In this document: one piece after another, positions 56,182 through 63,353 of the stretch
How the letters are laid out: each line of letters begins with the position of its first letter
Numbering within the stretch: the first letter of the stretch is position 1
DNA from: Sva-07 sp963728355
GTDB taxonomy: Bacteria > Actinomycetota > Acidimicrobiia > Acidimicrobiales > Ilumatobacteraceae
Assembly: GCA_963728355.1 (NCBI GenBank)
Contig: CAVSJQ010000014.1
Coordinates: 496,001 to 560,000 of the forward strand
Length of the DNA: 64,000 bases
Reading direction: 5' to 3'
Program-made: the position numbers and the translations under genes
Notes under the pieces: model-generated
The model's database searches: none
What the model saw: the letters and a program-made list of their open reading frames with translations, nothing else
What the model was told of the DNA's origin: nothing

Positions 56182-57057
56182 ATGGCCGACGGTCGCACCT
56201 CCACGGCGCAGGTGGCGCTCGCCGGGTTCTGCCTGACCGTGTCCACGATCGCACTCGGGGCGTTGGTGAGCTCGCAGCTCTCGCTCATGTCGCTCCTGGA
56301 CGACGCCCGGGCCGAACGGGCTGCGGAACAGATCGCGACGTCACGCTTCACCGCCGACGTGATCGAGCAGACCGTCGAGCGGGCCGTCACTCCCATCGCC
56401 GGAGCCGACATCGCCGCCCAGCTGGCGATCGCCACGAGCGCCGACCCGCAGGTGACCGGCGTCATCAGCTCGTCGCTCATCGCTGCGCACCGCCAGGTCG
56501 TCGATGCCGATTCCGGCCCGGTACCGGACGGCAACGCGGCGGTCCGCACCGCGATCGCCCGCTCGGCACTCGACGCGGCAACGGCCGCCGGATTCGATCC
56601 GGCGGCGGTCGGCATCGACGCGACCGACCTCGATGCGTTGCGGCTCGAAGCCGTCGCCGAGCAGACCGGCCTGCCGTCGATCGTCCCCGCGGACGTCCCG
56701 AACCTCGGGCTGCGCAAGGTCGCGGAGGCGACGCGCGTCATCTCGGGGTTGGCGCTCGTCGCCTTCGGAGCGGTGGCCGTGCTCGCCCATCCGCGCACCG
56801 GCCGAGGGATGCGCCGACTGGGGATCGCCGGGATGGTCGTGTGTGGCGTGTGGCTGGTGGGCTTGTTGGTGACGGGGTGGATCATCGACCTCGTGGCGAA
56901 CACGCTGTTCGGCGAGATGCTCCAGACGGTGTGGAACGACGCCGTGCCGTCGATGCTGCTGCTCGTCGGGGCAGGCGCGGTGATCGGGGCCGGCGTGGTG
57001 TTCGCCGGGCTCGCCCTCGACGGCTGGACTCGCGAGCGTGCGAGGCGGCCCCGATGA
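56182..57057 (+). CDS. hypothetical membrane protein
   Basis: 291 residues. One helix at about 11-33 (VALAGFCLTVSTIALGALVSS), then a long soluble helical region (about 40-185, rich in Ala, Asp, Arg; ARAERAAEQIATSRFTADVI), then three helices (about 195-280, including GLALVAFGAVAVLAH, LGIAGMVVCGVWLVGLLVTGW, LLVGAGAVIGAGVVFAG). Domain placement suggests an extracytoplasmic helical domain between membrane spans. No recognised family. It starts 4 bp after the HAD gene and overlaps the lipoprotein gene by ATGA. Confidence 0.78.
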   Translation: MADGRTSTAQVALAGFCLTVSTIALGALVSSQLSLMSLLDDARAERAAEQIATSRFTADVIEQTVERAVTPIAGADIAAQLAIATSADPQVTGVISSSLIAAHRQVVDADSGPVPDGNAAVRTAIARSALDAATAAGFDPAAVGIDATDLDALRLEAVAEQTGLPSIVPADVPNLGLRKVAEATRVISGLALVAFGAVAVLAHPRTGRGMRRLGIAGMVVCGVWLVGLLVTGWIIDLVANTLFGEMLQTVWNDAVPSMLLLVGAGAVIGAGVVFAGLALDGWTRERARRPR

Positions 57058-57668
57058 GCGGTGTCCGATCCCGGCGGCGTCCGGTCGGCGGCGGAGTGGT
57101 TCCGAGGCCTGCCCGCCGCTCGCAGCGAGCCGCGTGGACGTCGCTCGTGGTGTTCGCCGCGACGGCGGTCACCGCGTGCGCCGAGGCGACGGCCGACCGC
57201 GCCGCGGATCTTCCCCCGCTGCTCGATGTCGATCAGCTCGGCAACGGATGGGTCGCGAGCGATCCGGGCGACGTGGCGCTGCTGCCGGGAACGGTGGCTC
57301 CACCGTGTCCGTTCGACGGCGAGATCCCTGACGTGGAGGTCGCTGCGGCCGACAGCATGGAGTTCGGCGACCAGCAGCGCGGGCTGGGGATCAACCACAC
57401 CGTCGTCGCCGTGGGCGGTGACGCCGAGATGGCCGATGCGGTGCTGGCGACCTGGTCGTCGATGGACTGTTCCGGGTCCGACGCCGTGCAACGGCCGGTC
57501 GACGGGTTGCCCGACGGCGTGTTCGGGGTCGAACTCGACACGGTCGACAGCGACTTCACGCAGGCCGTGCTGATCCGGGTGGAGGGACCGACGATGTCGT
57601 TCCTCGTGGTCACCGGCGAGGGCGACGTGACCATCGACGTCGCCCGTCGTCTGGCACCGTTGATCTGA
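57054..57668 (+). CDS. hypothetical lipoprotein
   Basis: 204 residues. An Arg-rich N-terminus, hydrophobic segment (about 28-42, WTSLVVFAATAVT) and lipobox TACA form a lipoprotein signal with the lipidated Cys at about residue 42. The mature part (about 160 residues) is beta-rich, acidic, with a CPFDGE and a SMDCSG that could bond. It has no domain I recognise. Last gene of the HAD-membrane-lipoprotein operon. Confidence 0.78.
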   Translation: MSGVRSRRRPVGGGVVPRPARRSQRAAWTSLVVFAATAVTACAEATADRAADLPPLLDVDQLGNGWVASDPGDVALLPGTVAPPCPFDGEIPDVEVAAADSMEFGDQQRGLGINHTVVAVGGDAEMADAVLATWSSMDCSGSDAVQRPVDGLPDGVFGVELDTVDSDFTQAVLIRVEGPTMSFLVVTGEGDVTIDVARRLAPLI

Positions 57669-57727
57669 TCAGCAGGAGTTCCGGTTCCCGGAGTGCAGCC
57701 TGCGTCGACTCGGGGCGGCTCATCCGG

Positions 57728-58591
57728 TCACACCCTCCGGCCGAGTGCATCGAGCAATGACTGCATGCCGCCGAAGGTGACCACACGGAACTCCTCGGCG
57801 GCGCGGACGCCGTACCGCTCGCCTGTTCGTTCGCTGCCCGCCCGCACCATCCGGGCCAGTACCTCGGAGACGTCACCGGCCGACAACGCATCGTCGACCG
57901 CCGGGAGTTCCCAGCCGCCGGTGTGCGCCTGCAGCCGGAGCTGGTTGAAGAAGTTCCGCATCATCGTGCGATGCCCGCACGCAGCGGCGACCTTGCGGTC
58001 CATGGTGTCGGTGATGTCGACGACGTCGGTGACGTCGATGACGCGGCGACCGAAGTACCACCGCTCGAAGCAGCCGTGCGGGGCGAGCCGTTCGCCCGTG
58101 AAGGGCGACACCTCGTCGAAGTGCTCGGGGTGGTGCAGGTCGAACTGGCTGGTCCAGAACGACTCGTCGACCGCCCGGGCGACGGCGAGGTGGTCGAGGT
58201 TGTCCTCGCCGTACATCGCGTACGGATCGAACGACACGAGCGCGTACGGCCGAAAGGTGCGGACCGCATGGATGACCCGTTCGCGCAGTGCCACGGTGGA
58301 TACGTCGCCGAGCGTGTCGGTGGGGTATCCCAGCTCGACGATCTCGTGCACCCCGAGGATCTCTGCCGCTCGGTGGAACTCGTCGCGGTTGGCGGCCACG
58401 GTCGTCGCCTCGTCGGAGCCCACCGAGTCCCACCGGTCGTCGGTGACCCGCACGACGACGACCCGCCACCCGGCCTCGGCCCAGGCTGCCACGGTGCCCC
58501 CGACGAAGAGCGCGACGTCGTCGGCATGGGCGACCACCACCAGCACGACGCGCCCCTCCCCCGCCCCGATCGTGCGCACCGTCGCCACCAT
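57728..58591 (-). CDS. PIG-L/LmbE family deacetylase
   Basis: 287 residues. The zinc motif VVAHADDVAL (H22, D24, D25) and the later HLAVARAV (HxxV) belong to the PIG-L fold, which deacetylates N-acetylglucosamine-linked substrates (GlcNAc-PI, GlcNAc-inositol in mycothiol, antibiotic aminosugars). The helical C-terminal section carries DITDTMDRKVAAACGH. ATG 58591 is chosen over one 51 bp upstream because TACGGT lies 7 nt before it and homology starts with VVLVVVAHADD. Divergent from the DegT aminotransferase; the shared region has a palindrome (58672-58690). Confidence 0.92.
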   Translation of the reverse strand: MVATVRTIGAGEGRVVLVVVAHADDVALFVGGTVAAWAEAGWRVVVVRVTDDRWDSVGSDEATTVAANRDEFHRAAEILGVHEIVELGYPTDTLGDVSTVALRERVIHAVRTFRPYALVSFDPYAMYGEDNLDHLAVARAVDESFWTSQFDLHHPEHFDEVSPFTGERLAPHGCFERWYFGRRVIDVTDVVDITDTMDRKVAAACGHRTMMRNFFNQLRLQAHTGGWELPAVDDALSAGDVSEVLARMVRAGSERTGERYGVRAAEEFRVVTFGGMQSLLDALGRRV

Positions 58592-58598
58592 CGTCGGG

Positions 58599-58604
58599 AC
58601 CGTA
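58599..58604 (-). promoter_or_regulatory. -10 hexamer TACGGT for the PIG-L gene
   Basis: Seven nt before the ATG at 58591. Confidence 0.55.
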
Positions 58605-58671
58605 CCGCACGACCCCGGGTCCCCGAAGCTTCCTCCCCGCATGGCGCCCGCATGGTGACCCCGGCCGGTTG

Positions 58672-58690
58672 CGCGGTGCCTGGCACCGCG
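58672..58690. promoter_or_regulatory. 19-bp palindrome between PIG-L and DegT genes, possible operator
   Basis: CGCGGTGCCTGGCACCGCG is perfectly symmetric around one base. It lies in the 156-bp divergent region, 81 bp from the PIG-L start and 58 bp from the DegT start. No regulator gene is adjacent, so the protein that would bind is unknown; a small hairpin in RNA is the alternative. Confidence 0.5.
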
Positions 58691-58747
58691 TCACCGGTGT
58701 GGTCCCGGAGGCCGGATCTGCGGAAACCACGATGCAAGGATGTCGCC

Positions 58748-59968
58748 ATGAGCGAGTTGGCGATCCATGGCGGGACGCCCGTACGGACCGAGCCGTATCC
58801 GTCGTGGCCGACCCACGACGAGCGCGAACGCGCCAACCTCCTCGAGGTACTCGAATCGGACCGGTGGTGGTCGTCGCAGGGCACCAAGGTGCACGAGTTC
58901 GAACGGCGGTGGGGCAAGTTCCACGGAACGGGCCCGGCGGTCGCCGTCACCAACGGCTCCCATGCGATCGAGGTGGCGTTGCTCGCCACCGGGATCGGCG
59001 AGGGCGACGAGGTGATCGTGCCGGGGTGGACGTTCGTCGCGACGGCGGCATCGGTCCTGATGGTCAATGCCCGACCGGTGCTCGTCGACGTCGAGCTCGG
59101 TAGCGGGTGCGTCGACCCCGACGCCGTCGAAGCGGCGATCACGCCGCGCACCCGCGGGGTGATCGCCGTGCACATCGCCGGCCACCCCGCCGACATGGAC
59201 CGCCTCACCGAGATCTGCCGCCGCCACGACCTCGTGTTGATCGAGGACTGCGCCCACGCTCACGGGTCGATGTTCGACGGCCGGATGGTCGGCACGTTCG
59301 GCGCTGCCGGCACCCATTCGTTCCAGGCGTCGAAGCTGATGACCGGGGGCGAGGGCGGCGCCGTCGTATCGACCGATGCGGACGTCATCGCCCGGGCTGC
59401 CTCGTTCGCCAACTGCGGGCGCCGACCCGGCGAGTGGTTCTACTCCCACTACCTCCTCGGCGGGAACTATCGCATGACCGAGTGGCAGGGTGCCGTCCTG
59501 CTCGCCCAACTCGACCGGTTCGAGGAACAGCAGCAGCGCCGCGATCGCCACGCAACACTGCTGAACAAGGAGCTGGCGACGATCCCTGGCGTGCATCCTC
59601 AGACCCGCGACCCGCGCTGCGACCGCCAGGGCAACTACTGCTACGTCGTACGCATCGATCCGGACGAGTTCGGAGCGGCACGCGAGCCGGTGCGCCTTGC
59701 GCTGGAGGCCGAGGGCATTTCGCTGACGATGTCGTACCCACCGGTGCACCACCTCGACGTCTTTCGAGATCCCGACGGTCTTGCTCCGCGCTACCGCGAT
59801 CGCAGCGGGATGCAGGACTGGGCGTCGCTCTCGCTGCCGGTCACCGAGCGGCTCGCCGACACGACACTGTGGTTCACGACGTCGGTGCTGATGGGTTCGA
59901 AGGAGGATGCGCTCGACGTCGTCCGCGCCGTCGAGAAGGTGCAGCGTCACGCCGGAGTGTTGTCGTGA
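58748..59968 (+). CDS. DegT/DnrJ/EryC1/StrS family PLP aminotransferase
   Basis: 406 residues. PLP Lys196 in HSFQASKLMTGGEGG, Asp in LIEDCAHAHG (D167) and TNGSHAIEVALLA for the phosphate. The NH2-terminal HGGTPVRTEPYPSWP wording is that of AHBA/inosose aminotransferases (StsC/BtrS-like) and sugar aminotransferases. It transfers an amino group to a keto-sugar or keto-cyclitol. AAGGA provides a Shine-Dalgarno. GTGA overlap with the dehydrogenase-like gene downstream puts both in one operon. Confidence 0.94.
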   Translation: MSELAIHGGTPVRTEPYPSWPTHDERERANLLEVLESDRWWSSQGTKVHEFERRWGKFHGTGPAVAVTNGSHAIEVALLATGIGEGDEVIVPGWTFVATAASVLMVNARPVLVDVELGSGCVDPDAVEAAITPRTRGVIAVHIAGHPADMDRLTEICRRHDLVLIEDCAHAHGSMFDGRMVGTFGAAGTHSFQASKLMTGGEGGAVVSTDADVIARAASFANCGRRPGEWFYSHYLLGGNYRMTEWQGAVLLAQLDRFEEQQQRRDRHATLLNKELATIPGVHPQTRDPRCDRQGNYCYVVRIDPDEFGAAREPVRLALEAEGISLTMSYPPVHHLDVFRDPDGLAPRYRDRSGMQDWASLSLPVTERLADTTLWFTTSVLMGSKEDALDVVRAVEKVQRHAGVLS

Positions 59969-61014
59969 GCGATGTGCCGCCGGCACCCATCGGCGAACCG
60001 TTCGACTGTGTGGAACGCACGGCCGTCGACACACTGCGGACCCTCGGCCGGTACGTGATCGCGGTGAACGATCCGCCGTGGTCGTCGATCGCCGAGCAGG
60101 TTCCGACGCCCGTCACGATCGTCGCCGCCAACGACATGGAGATCCACAAGCTCGACCGGGACGTCGAACGCACCGCCGACGACGGCGCCGAGGTCGTCGT
60201 CGGTTTCGGTGGCGGCACCGCACTCGACACCGCGAAGTACCTCGCCTGGAAGCGCGGCCTCGCCCTCGTGCAGATCCCGTCGATCACGTCGGTCGACGCC
60301 GGCTTCACCGATGCGATCGGCGTGCGCTCCGACGGACGGGTCCGTTACGTCGGGACGATCGTGCCCGAGGAGGTGGTGCTCGACATCGACCTCATCCGGT
60401 CGGCACCGGTGCGGCTCAACCGGGCGGGCATCGGCGACGTGCTGTCGTGCCACACCGGCCTGCACGACTGGCGAGCCGCAGTCGGCGCCGGCGAGGGGAT
60501 CGCCTGGAACGACGCAGCCGCCGATCTCGGACTGACCCTGCTCGCCGAGCTCGACTCGATGATCGTCGACATCCACGGTGGCACCCCGGATGGCATCCGC
60601 TGGCTGGCCGACTGCTACCGACGCATCGGCGCTGCGTGTGCGGCGCTCGGGCACAGCCGGTTCGAGGAGGGCTCCGAGCATTTCTGGGCCTACGCCTACG
60701 AACACGCCACCGGCGCCCACCACGTGCACGGCGAGTTGATCTCGTTCGCCGTCGTGGCGATCGCTCACGTGCAGGAGAACGACCCCGAGTTCGCCCACGG
60801 ACTCGTCTCGAGGGCGGGCGTCCGGGCCCATCCCGACGACCTCGGGATCAGCCGGGCCGAGTTCGTCGACAACCTCGTCGGCCTGCGCGCCTACTCACAT
60901 CACGAAGGCCTCGACGTCGGCGTCGCCGACCTGACCGACATCACCGTCGACACGGCGAACCACGCCTTCGACTTCGCGTCCACGCTCCCGCGCGTCCCCG
61001 ACCCGAATTTCTGA
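59965..61014 (+). CDS. glycerol-1-phosphate dehydrogenase/iron-alcohol-dehydrogenase-like protein
   Basis: 349 residues. The NAD-binding GGGTALDTAKYLAW (about 75-88) and PSITSVDAGFTDA motif, with metal residues D in VDAGFTD, H in EHFWAYAYEH and H in HVHGELIS, match the sn-glycerol-1-phosphate dehydrogenase/Fe-ADH_2 branch, a relative of DHQ synthase and 2-deoxy-scyllo-inosose synthase. The reaction is probably oxidation or reduction of a small polyol, or cyclisation of a sugar phosphate. Coupled to the DegT gene (GTGA). Confidence 0.86.
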   Translation: MSDVPPAPIGEPFDCVERTAVDTLRTLGRYVIAVNDPPWSSIAEQVPTPVTIVAANDMEIHKLDRDVERTADDGAEVVVGFGGGTALDTAKYLAWKRGLALVQIPSITSVDAGFTDAIGVRSDGRVRYVGTIVPEEVVLDIDLIRSAPVRLNRAGIGDVLSCHTGLHDWRAAVGAGEGIAWNDAAADLGLTLLAELDSMIVDIHGGTPDGIRWLADCYRRIGAACAALGHSRFEEGSEHFWAYAYEHATGAHHVHGELISFAVVAIAHVQENDPEFAHGLVSRAGVRAHPDDLGISRAEFVDNLVGLRAYSHHEGLDVGVADLTDITVDTANHAFDFASTLPRVPDPNF

Positions 61015-61022
61015 GCGGGTCT

Positions 61023-61037
61023 CGCGCCTGGCGCGAC
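61023..61037. terminator. hairpin between convergent G1PDH-like and Gfo/Idh genes
   Basis: TCGCGC-CTG-GCGCGA forms a 6-bp all-GC-rich stem with a 3-nt loop 9 bp after the G1PDH-like stop; CCGAATTTC occurs once on each side of it. Confidence 0.45.
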
Positions 61038-61079
61038 GTCGACTCCGAATTTCGGACGAGGCGTGGACGTCGGCGGCGG

Positions 61080-62216
61080 TCAGCCGAGGCCGAACTCCGA
61101 CAGCTCGACGGGGCGACGCTCGTCGATCGAGCGGTGCGCCGCAGCGCCCGTCGCCACCGCCCACATCCCCTCGGTGACGGTCACCGCAGCCGGCCGACCG
61201 TTGCGGATCGCATCGGCGAGCGCGAGGTGCTCCATGAAGCTCGCTCCCTGGTGGAAGTCGGGATACGGCACCCTCGGATCCATCGGCGCCGGGATCTCCC
61301 GGACTCCCTTGCCGGGGTGCGACCCGGGAGCACCGGCGGCCGCCCGCTCGCCCAACCACACCACGTCGCCGGGCACGGTCGCCTCCATCTTGGCGAGATC
61401 GCCGGTGATCGTCAGCTCCTGCTCGAACCGGCCGCCTTCGGCGAACATGCACAGGTCGAGGGCGCCGCGCACACCGTTCACGAACTCGACGATGACGAAG
61501 GCGTTGTCGAGGATGTCGGGGCGCTCCATCCGGCCGTCGATCTCGTACTCCTCGTCGAGATGGTTGACGTCCTGGCCACCGCTCGCCATCACCCGCACGG
61601 GGTGCGCGCCGGCGGCGAGGTGCATCAGGTCGAAGAAGTGGCAGCACTTCTCGACGAGCGTGCCGCCGGTGTTGCGGCTGAAACGATTCCAGTCGCCGAC
61701 CTTCTTCAGGAACGGGAAGCGGTGTTCGCGGATCGACACCATGCGCGTCGTGCCACACACACCGCTGGCCAGCTGTTCGAGCATCGTCGCCGGTGTCGGC
61801 ATGAACCGGTACTGCAGACCCATCCACGTGATCGCATCGCGCTCGGCCGCTGCATCGACGACCCGCTTGCAGTCGTCGACCGTGGTGCACAGCGGCTTCT
61901 CGATCAACACGTGCTTGTCGGTGGCGAGTGCATCGGCGAGCACCGCGGCGTGGGTGTGGTTCGGGGTGGTGATGATCACCACGTCGACGTTCGGGTCGGC
62001 GAGCAGTTCACGGTGATCGCTGTAGGTCGCGGTGCGTTCCTTCGCCGCCTCCCCGTCGGCTCCGGCAGCGACACACCCGAGCCCCCACTCGAGACTGCTC
62101 GCCACGGGATCGGCGAGTGCGACCACCCGCGCCCCGTCGACGTGGTTGAGGTCGAGGATGTGCTCGCCCCCCATCATCCCGCTCCCGATCACGCCGTACC
62201 CGATGGTGTCTCCCAC
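61080..62216 (-). CDS. Gfo/Idh/MocA family oxidoreductase
   Basis: 378 residues. The Rossmann motif GVIGSGMMGGEH (8-18) binds NAD(P), TPNHTHAAVLADAL and IEKPLC (EKP, about 100) are the family signature, and the C-terminal domain with catalytic HF in EKCCHFFDLMHLA (Lys/Asp-x3-His type) follows. The family oxidises sugars or inositols. GTG 62216 lies 6 nt after TACGGT; sequence further upstream in this frame belongs to other genes. It converges with the DegT-G1PDH pair, so it may act on the same pathway. Confidence 0.93.
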   Translation of the reverse strand: MGDTIGYGVIGSGMMGGEHILDLNHVDGARVVALADPVASSLEWGLGCVAAGADGEAAKERTATYSDHRELLADPNVDVVIITTPNHTHAAVLADALATDKHVLIEKPLCTTVDDCKRVVDAAAERDAITWMGLQYRFMPTPATMLEQLASGVCGTTRMVSIREHRFPFLKKVGDWNRFSRNTGGTLVEKCCHFFDLMHLAAGAHPVRVMASGGQDVNHLDEEYEIDGRMERPDILDNAFVIVEFVNGVRGALDLCMFAEGGRFEQELTITGDLAKMEATVPGDVVWLGERAAAGAPGSHPGKGVREIPAPMDPRVPYPDFHQGASFMEHLALADAIRNGRPAAVTVTEGMWAVATGAAAHRSIDERRPVELSEFGLG

Positions 62217-62222
62217 GCCGCG

Positions 62223-62228
62223 ACCGTA
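62223..62228 (-). promoter_or_regulatory. -10 hexamer TACGGT for the Gfo/Idh gene
   Basis: Six nt before the GTG at 62216; repeat family 2 copy 2 begins 16 bp further upstream. Confidence 0.55.
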
Positions 62229-62243
62229 CTTCCGACGCCCCGT

Positions 62244-62302
62244 CCAACGATCAGTCCGCGACCTGTTCCGGAAAGCGGCATTCCTCGCGCTCTGATCGCT
62301 GG
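62244..62302. repeat. repeat family 2 (59-bp element), copy 2
   Basis: 59 bp bounded by CCAACGATCAG and CTGATCGCTGG with centre TTCCGGAAAGCGGCA, in the divergent region upstream of both Gfo/Idh and the nuclease-like gene. It shares about three quarters of positions with 37484-37542 and more with 63258-63316. Confidence 0.9.
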
Positions 62303-62351
62303 ATGGTGCGGGGAGCTTCCGGTTCGCCGGTCTGCTCGCCCACTGCTGGGC

Positions 62352-63248
62352 ATGCGGCTGGGAGATCTCGATCGTTGGGCGACGGCGCACCACGGAGTCA
62401 TCTCGATGGAGGCGAGCGGCCTCAGCCGGTCGAGTTGGTACCGAGCGATCCGATCGGGGCAGCTCGACCAACTCCATCCAGGCGTCGCCCGTCTGCACGG
62501 GACCGCCGACACTCCGGAACAACGGATCGCAGCGGCCGTGCTCGCCGTCGGAATACGGGCGCTGGCATCGCACCGTTCCGCCGCGCGGCTCTGGGGCATC
62601 GATCGGCCGATCGGCGATCCGGTCGACGTGATCGTGACCGGCCGGCGTCGCCTTCCCTCGCTCAACGGCGTCGTGATCCATCGCCCGAAGGACCTCGAAC
62701 GGCTCACGCCGCCGCAGCGGCGCAGCAACATCGTCTGCACCAACATCCTGCGGACGCTGCTCGATCTCGGCGCCGTCGATCGTGCAGCTGTGCCGGATGC
62801 CGTGGGCCACGCCATTGCCCAGCACCACATCACACTGCCGACGCTCGAATCGGTCATCATCCAGCATTCCGAGCACGGACGGGCCGGGGTTGTCGCACTG
62901 CGTGATGCCGTCGACGACTGGGCGATCGACAGCAAACCGACCGACTCGCTCCTCGAGACGGCCATGCAGCGACTCGTCGACCGGTACCGGCTCCCGCCGG
63001 TCGAGTTCCACCCGGTCGTCTGCGGCCATGAGGTCGACTTCCGAGTGATCGGAACGCCGGTGATTCTCGAGTGCGACGGCTGGGCATACCACGGGCTGCA
63101 CCGCAAGACCTTCGAGCGCGACCGGGAGCGCGACGCGGACCTGATCGGAGCGGGCTGGATCGTCGTGCGATTCACGTACCGAGCGATCACCGCTCGCCCG
63201 AAGCCGACCGCCGACCGGATCGCCGCCGCCGTCGCTCGCTGGGGCTGA
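62352..63248 (+). CDS. AbiEi-N/DUF559 nuclease-like protein
   Basis: 298 residues. The N-terminal ~60 residues (LGDLDRWATAHHGVISMEAS, SRSSWYRAIRSGQLDQLHPGV) are an AbiEi/RAEL-like winged HTH. The middle holds ALASHRSAARLWGI and VIHRPKDLERLTP. The C-terminal ~90 residues are DUF559/Vsr-like endonuclease: VDFRVIGTPVILECDGWAYHG (partly quoted: VILECDGWAYH) with Glu/Asp of the PD-(D/E)xK fold and RDRERDADLIGAGWIVVRFTY. Such genes are common in actinobacteria; a role in DNA repair or in a defence or toxin-like system is inferred only. The repeat element on each side (62244-62302, 63258-63316) is noteworthy. Confidence 0.84.
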   Translation: MRLGDLDRWATAHHGVISMEASGLSRSSWYRAIRSGQLDQLHPGVARLHGTADTPEQRIAAAVLAVGIRALASHRSAARLWGIDRPIGDPVDVIVTGRRRLPSLNGVVIHRPKDLERLTPPQRRSNIVCTNILRTLLDLGAVDRAAVPDAVGHAIAQHHITLPTLESVIIQHSEHGRAGVVALRDAVDDWAIDSKPTDSLLETAMQRLVDRYRLPPVEFHPVVCGHEVDFRVIGTPVILECDGWAYHGLHRKTFERDRERDADLIGAGWIVVRFTYRAITARPKPTADRIAAAVARWG

Positions 63249-63257
63249 GCCGCCCTT

Positions 63258-63316
63258 CCAGCGATCAGAGCGCGAGCCGTTCCGGAAAGCGGCACTGCTC
63301 GCGCACTGATCGCCGG
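63258..63316. repeat. repeat family 2 (59-bp element), copy 3
   Basis: 59 bp bounded by CCAGCGATCAG and CTGATCGCCGG, centre TTCCGGAAAGCGGCA. It follows the nuclease-like gene by 9 bp and precedes the aldo/keto reductase promoter. Confidence 0.9.
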
Positions 63317-63341
63317 GAGGATCGAGTGGGACGGGTGAGGA

Positions 63342-63347
63342 TACGGT
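63342..63347 (+). promoter_or_regulatory. -10 hexamer TACGGT for the aldo/keto reductase gene
   Basis: Six nt before the GTG at 63354, nine before the ATG at 63357; the GTG fits the local spacing. Confidence 0.5.
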
Positions 63348-63353
63348 TGCGCG

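Noticed and set aside
59907..61014. Very long upstream extension of the frame that contains the nuclease-like gene
   Set aside because: The 5' part runs out of frame across the G1PDH-like gene and is Arg-rich shadow; the real gene begins at 62352.
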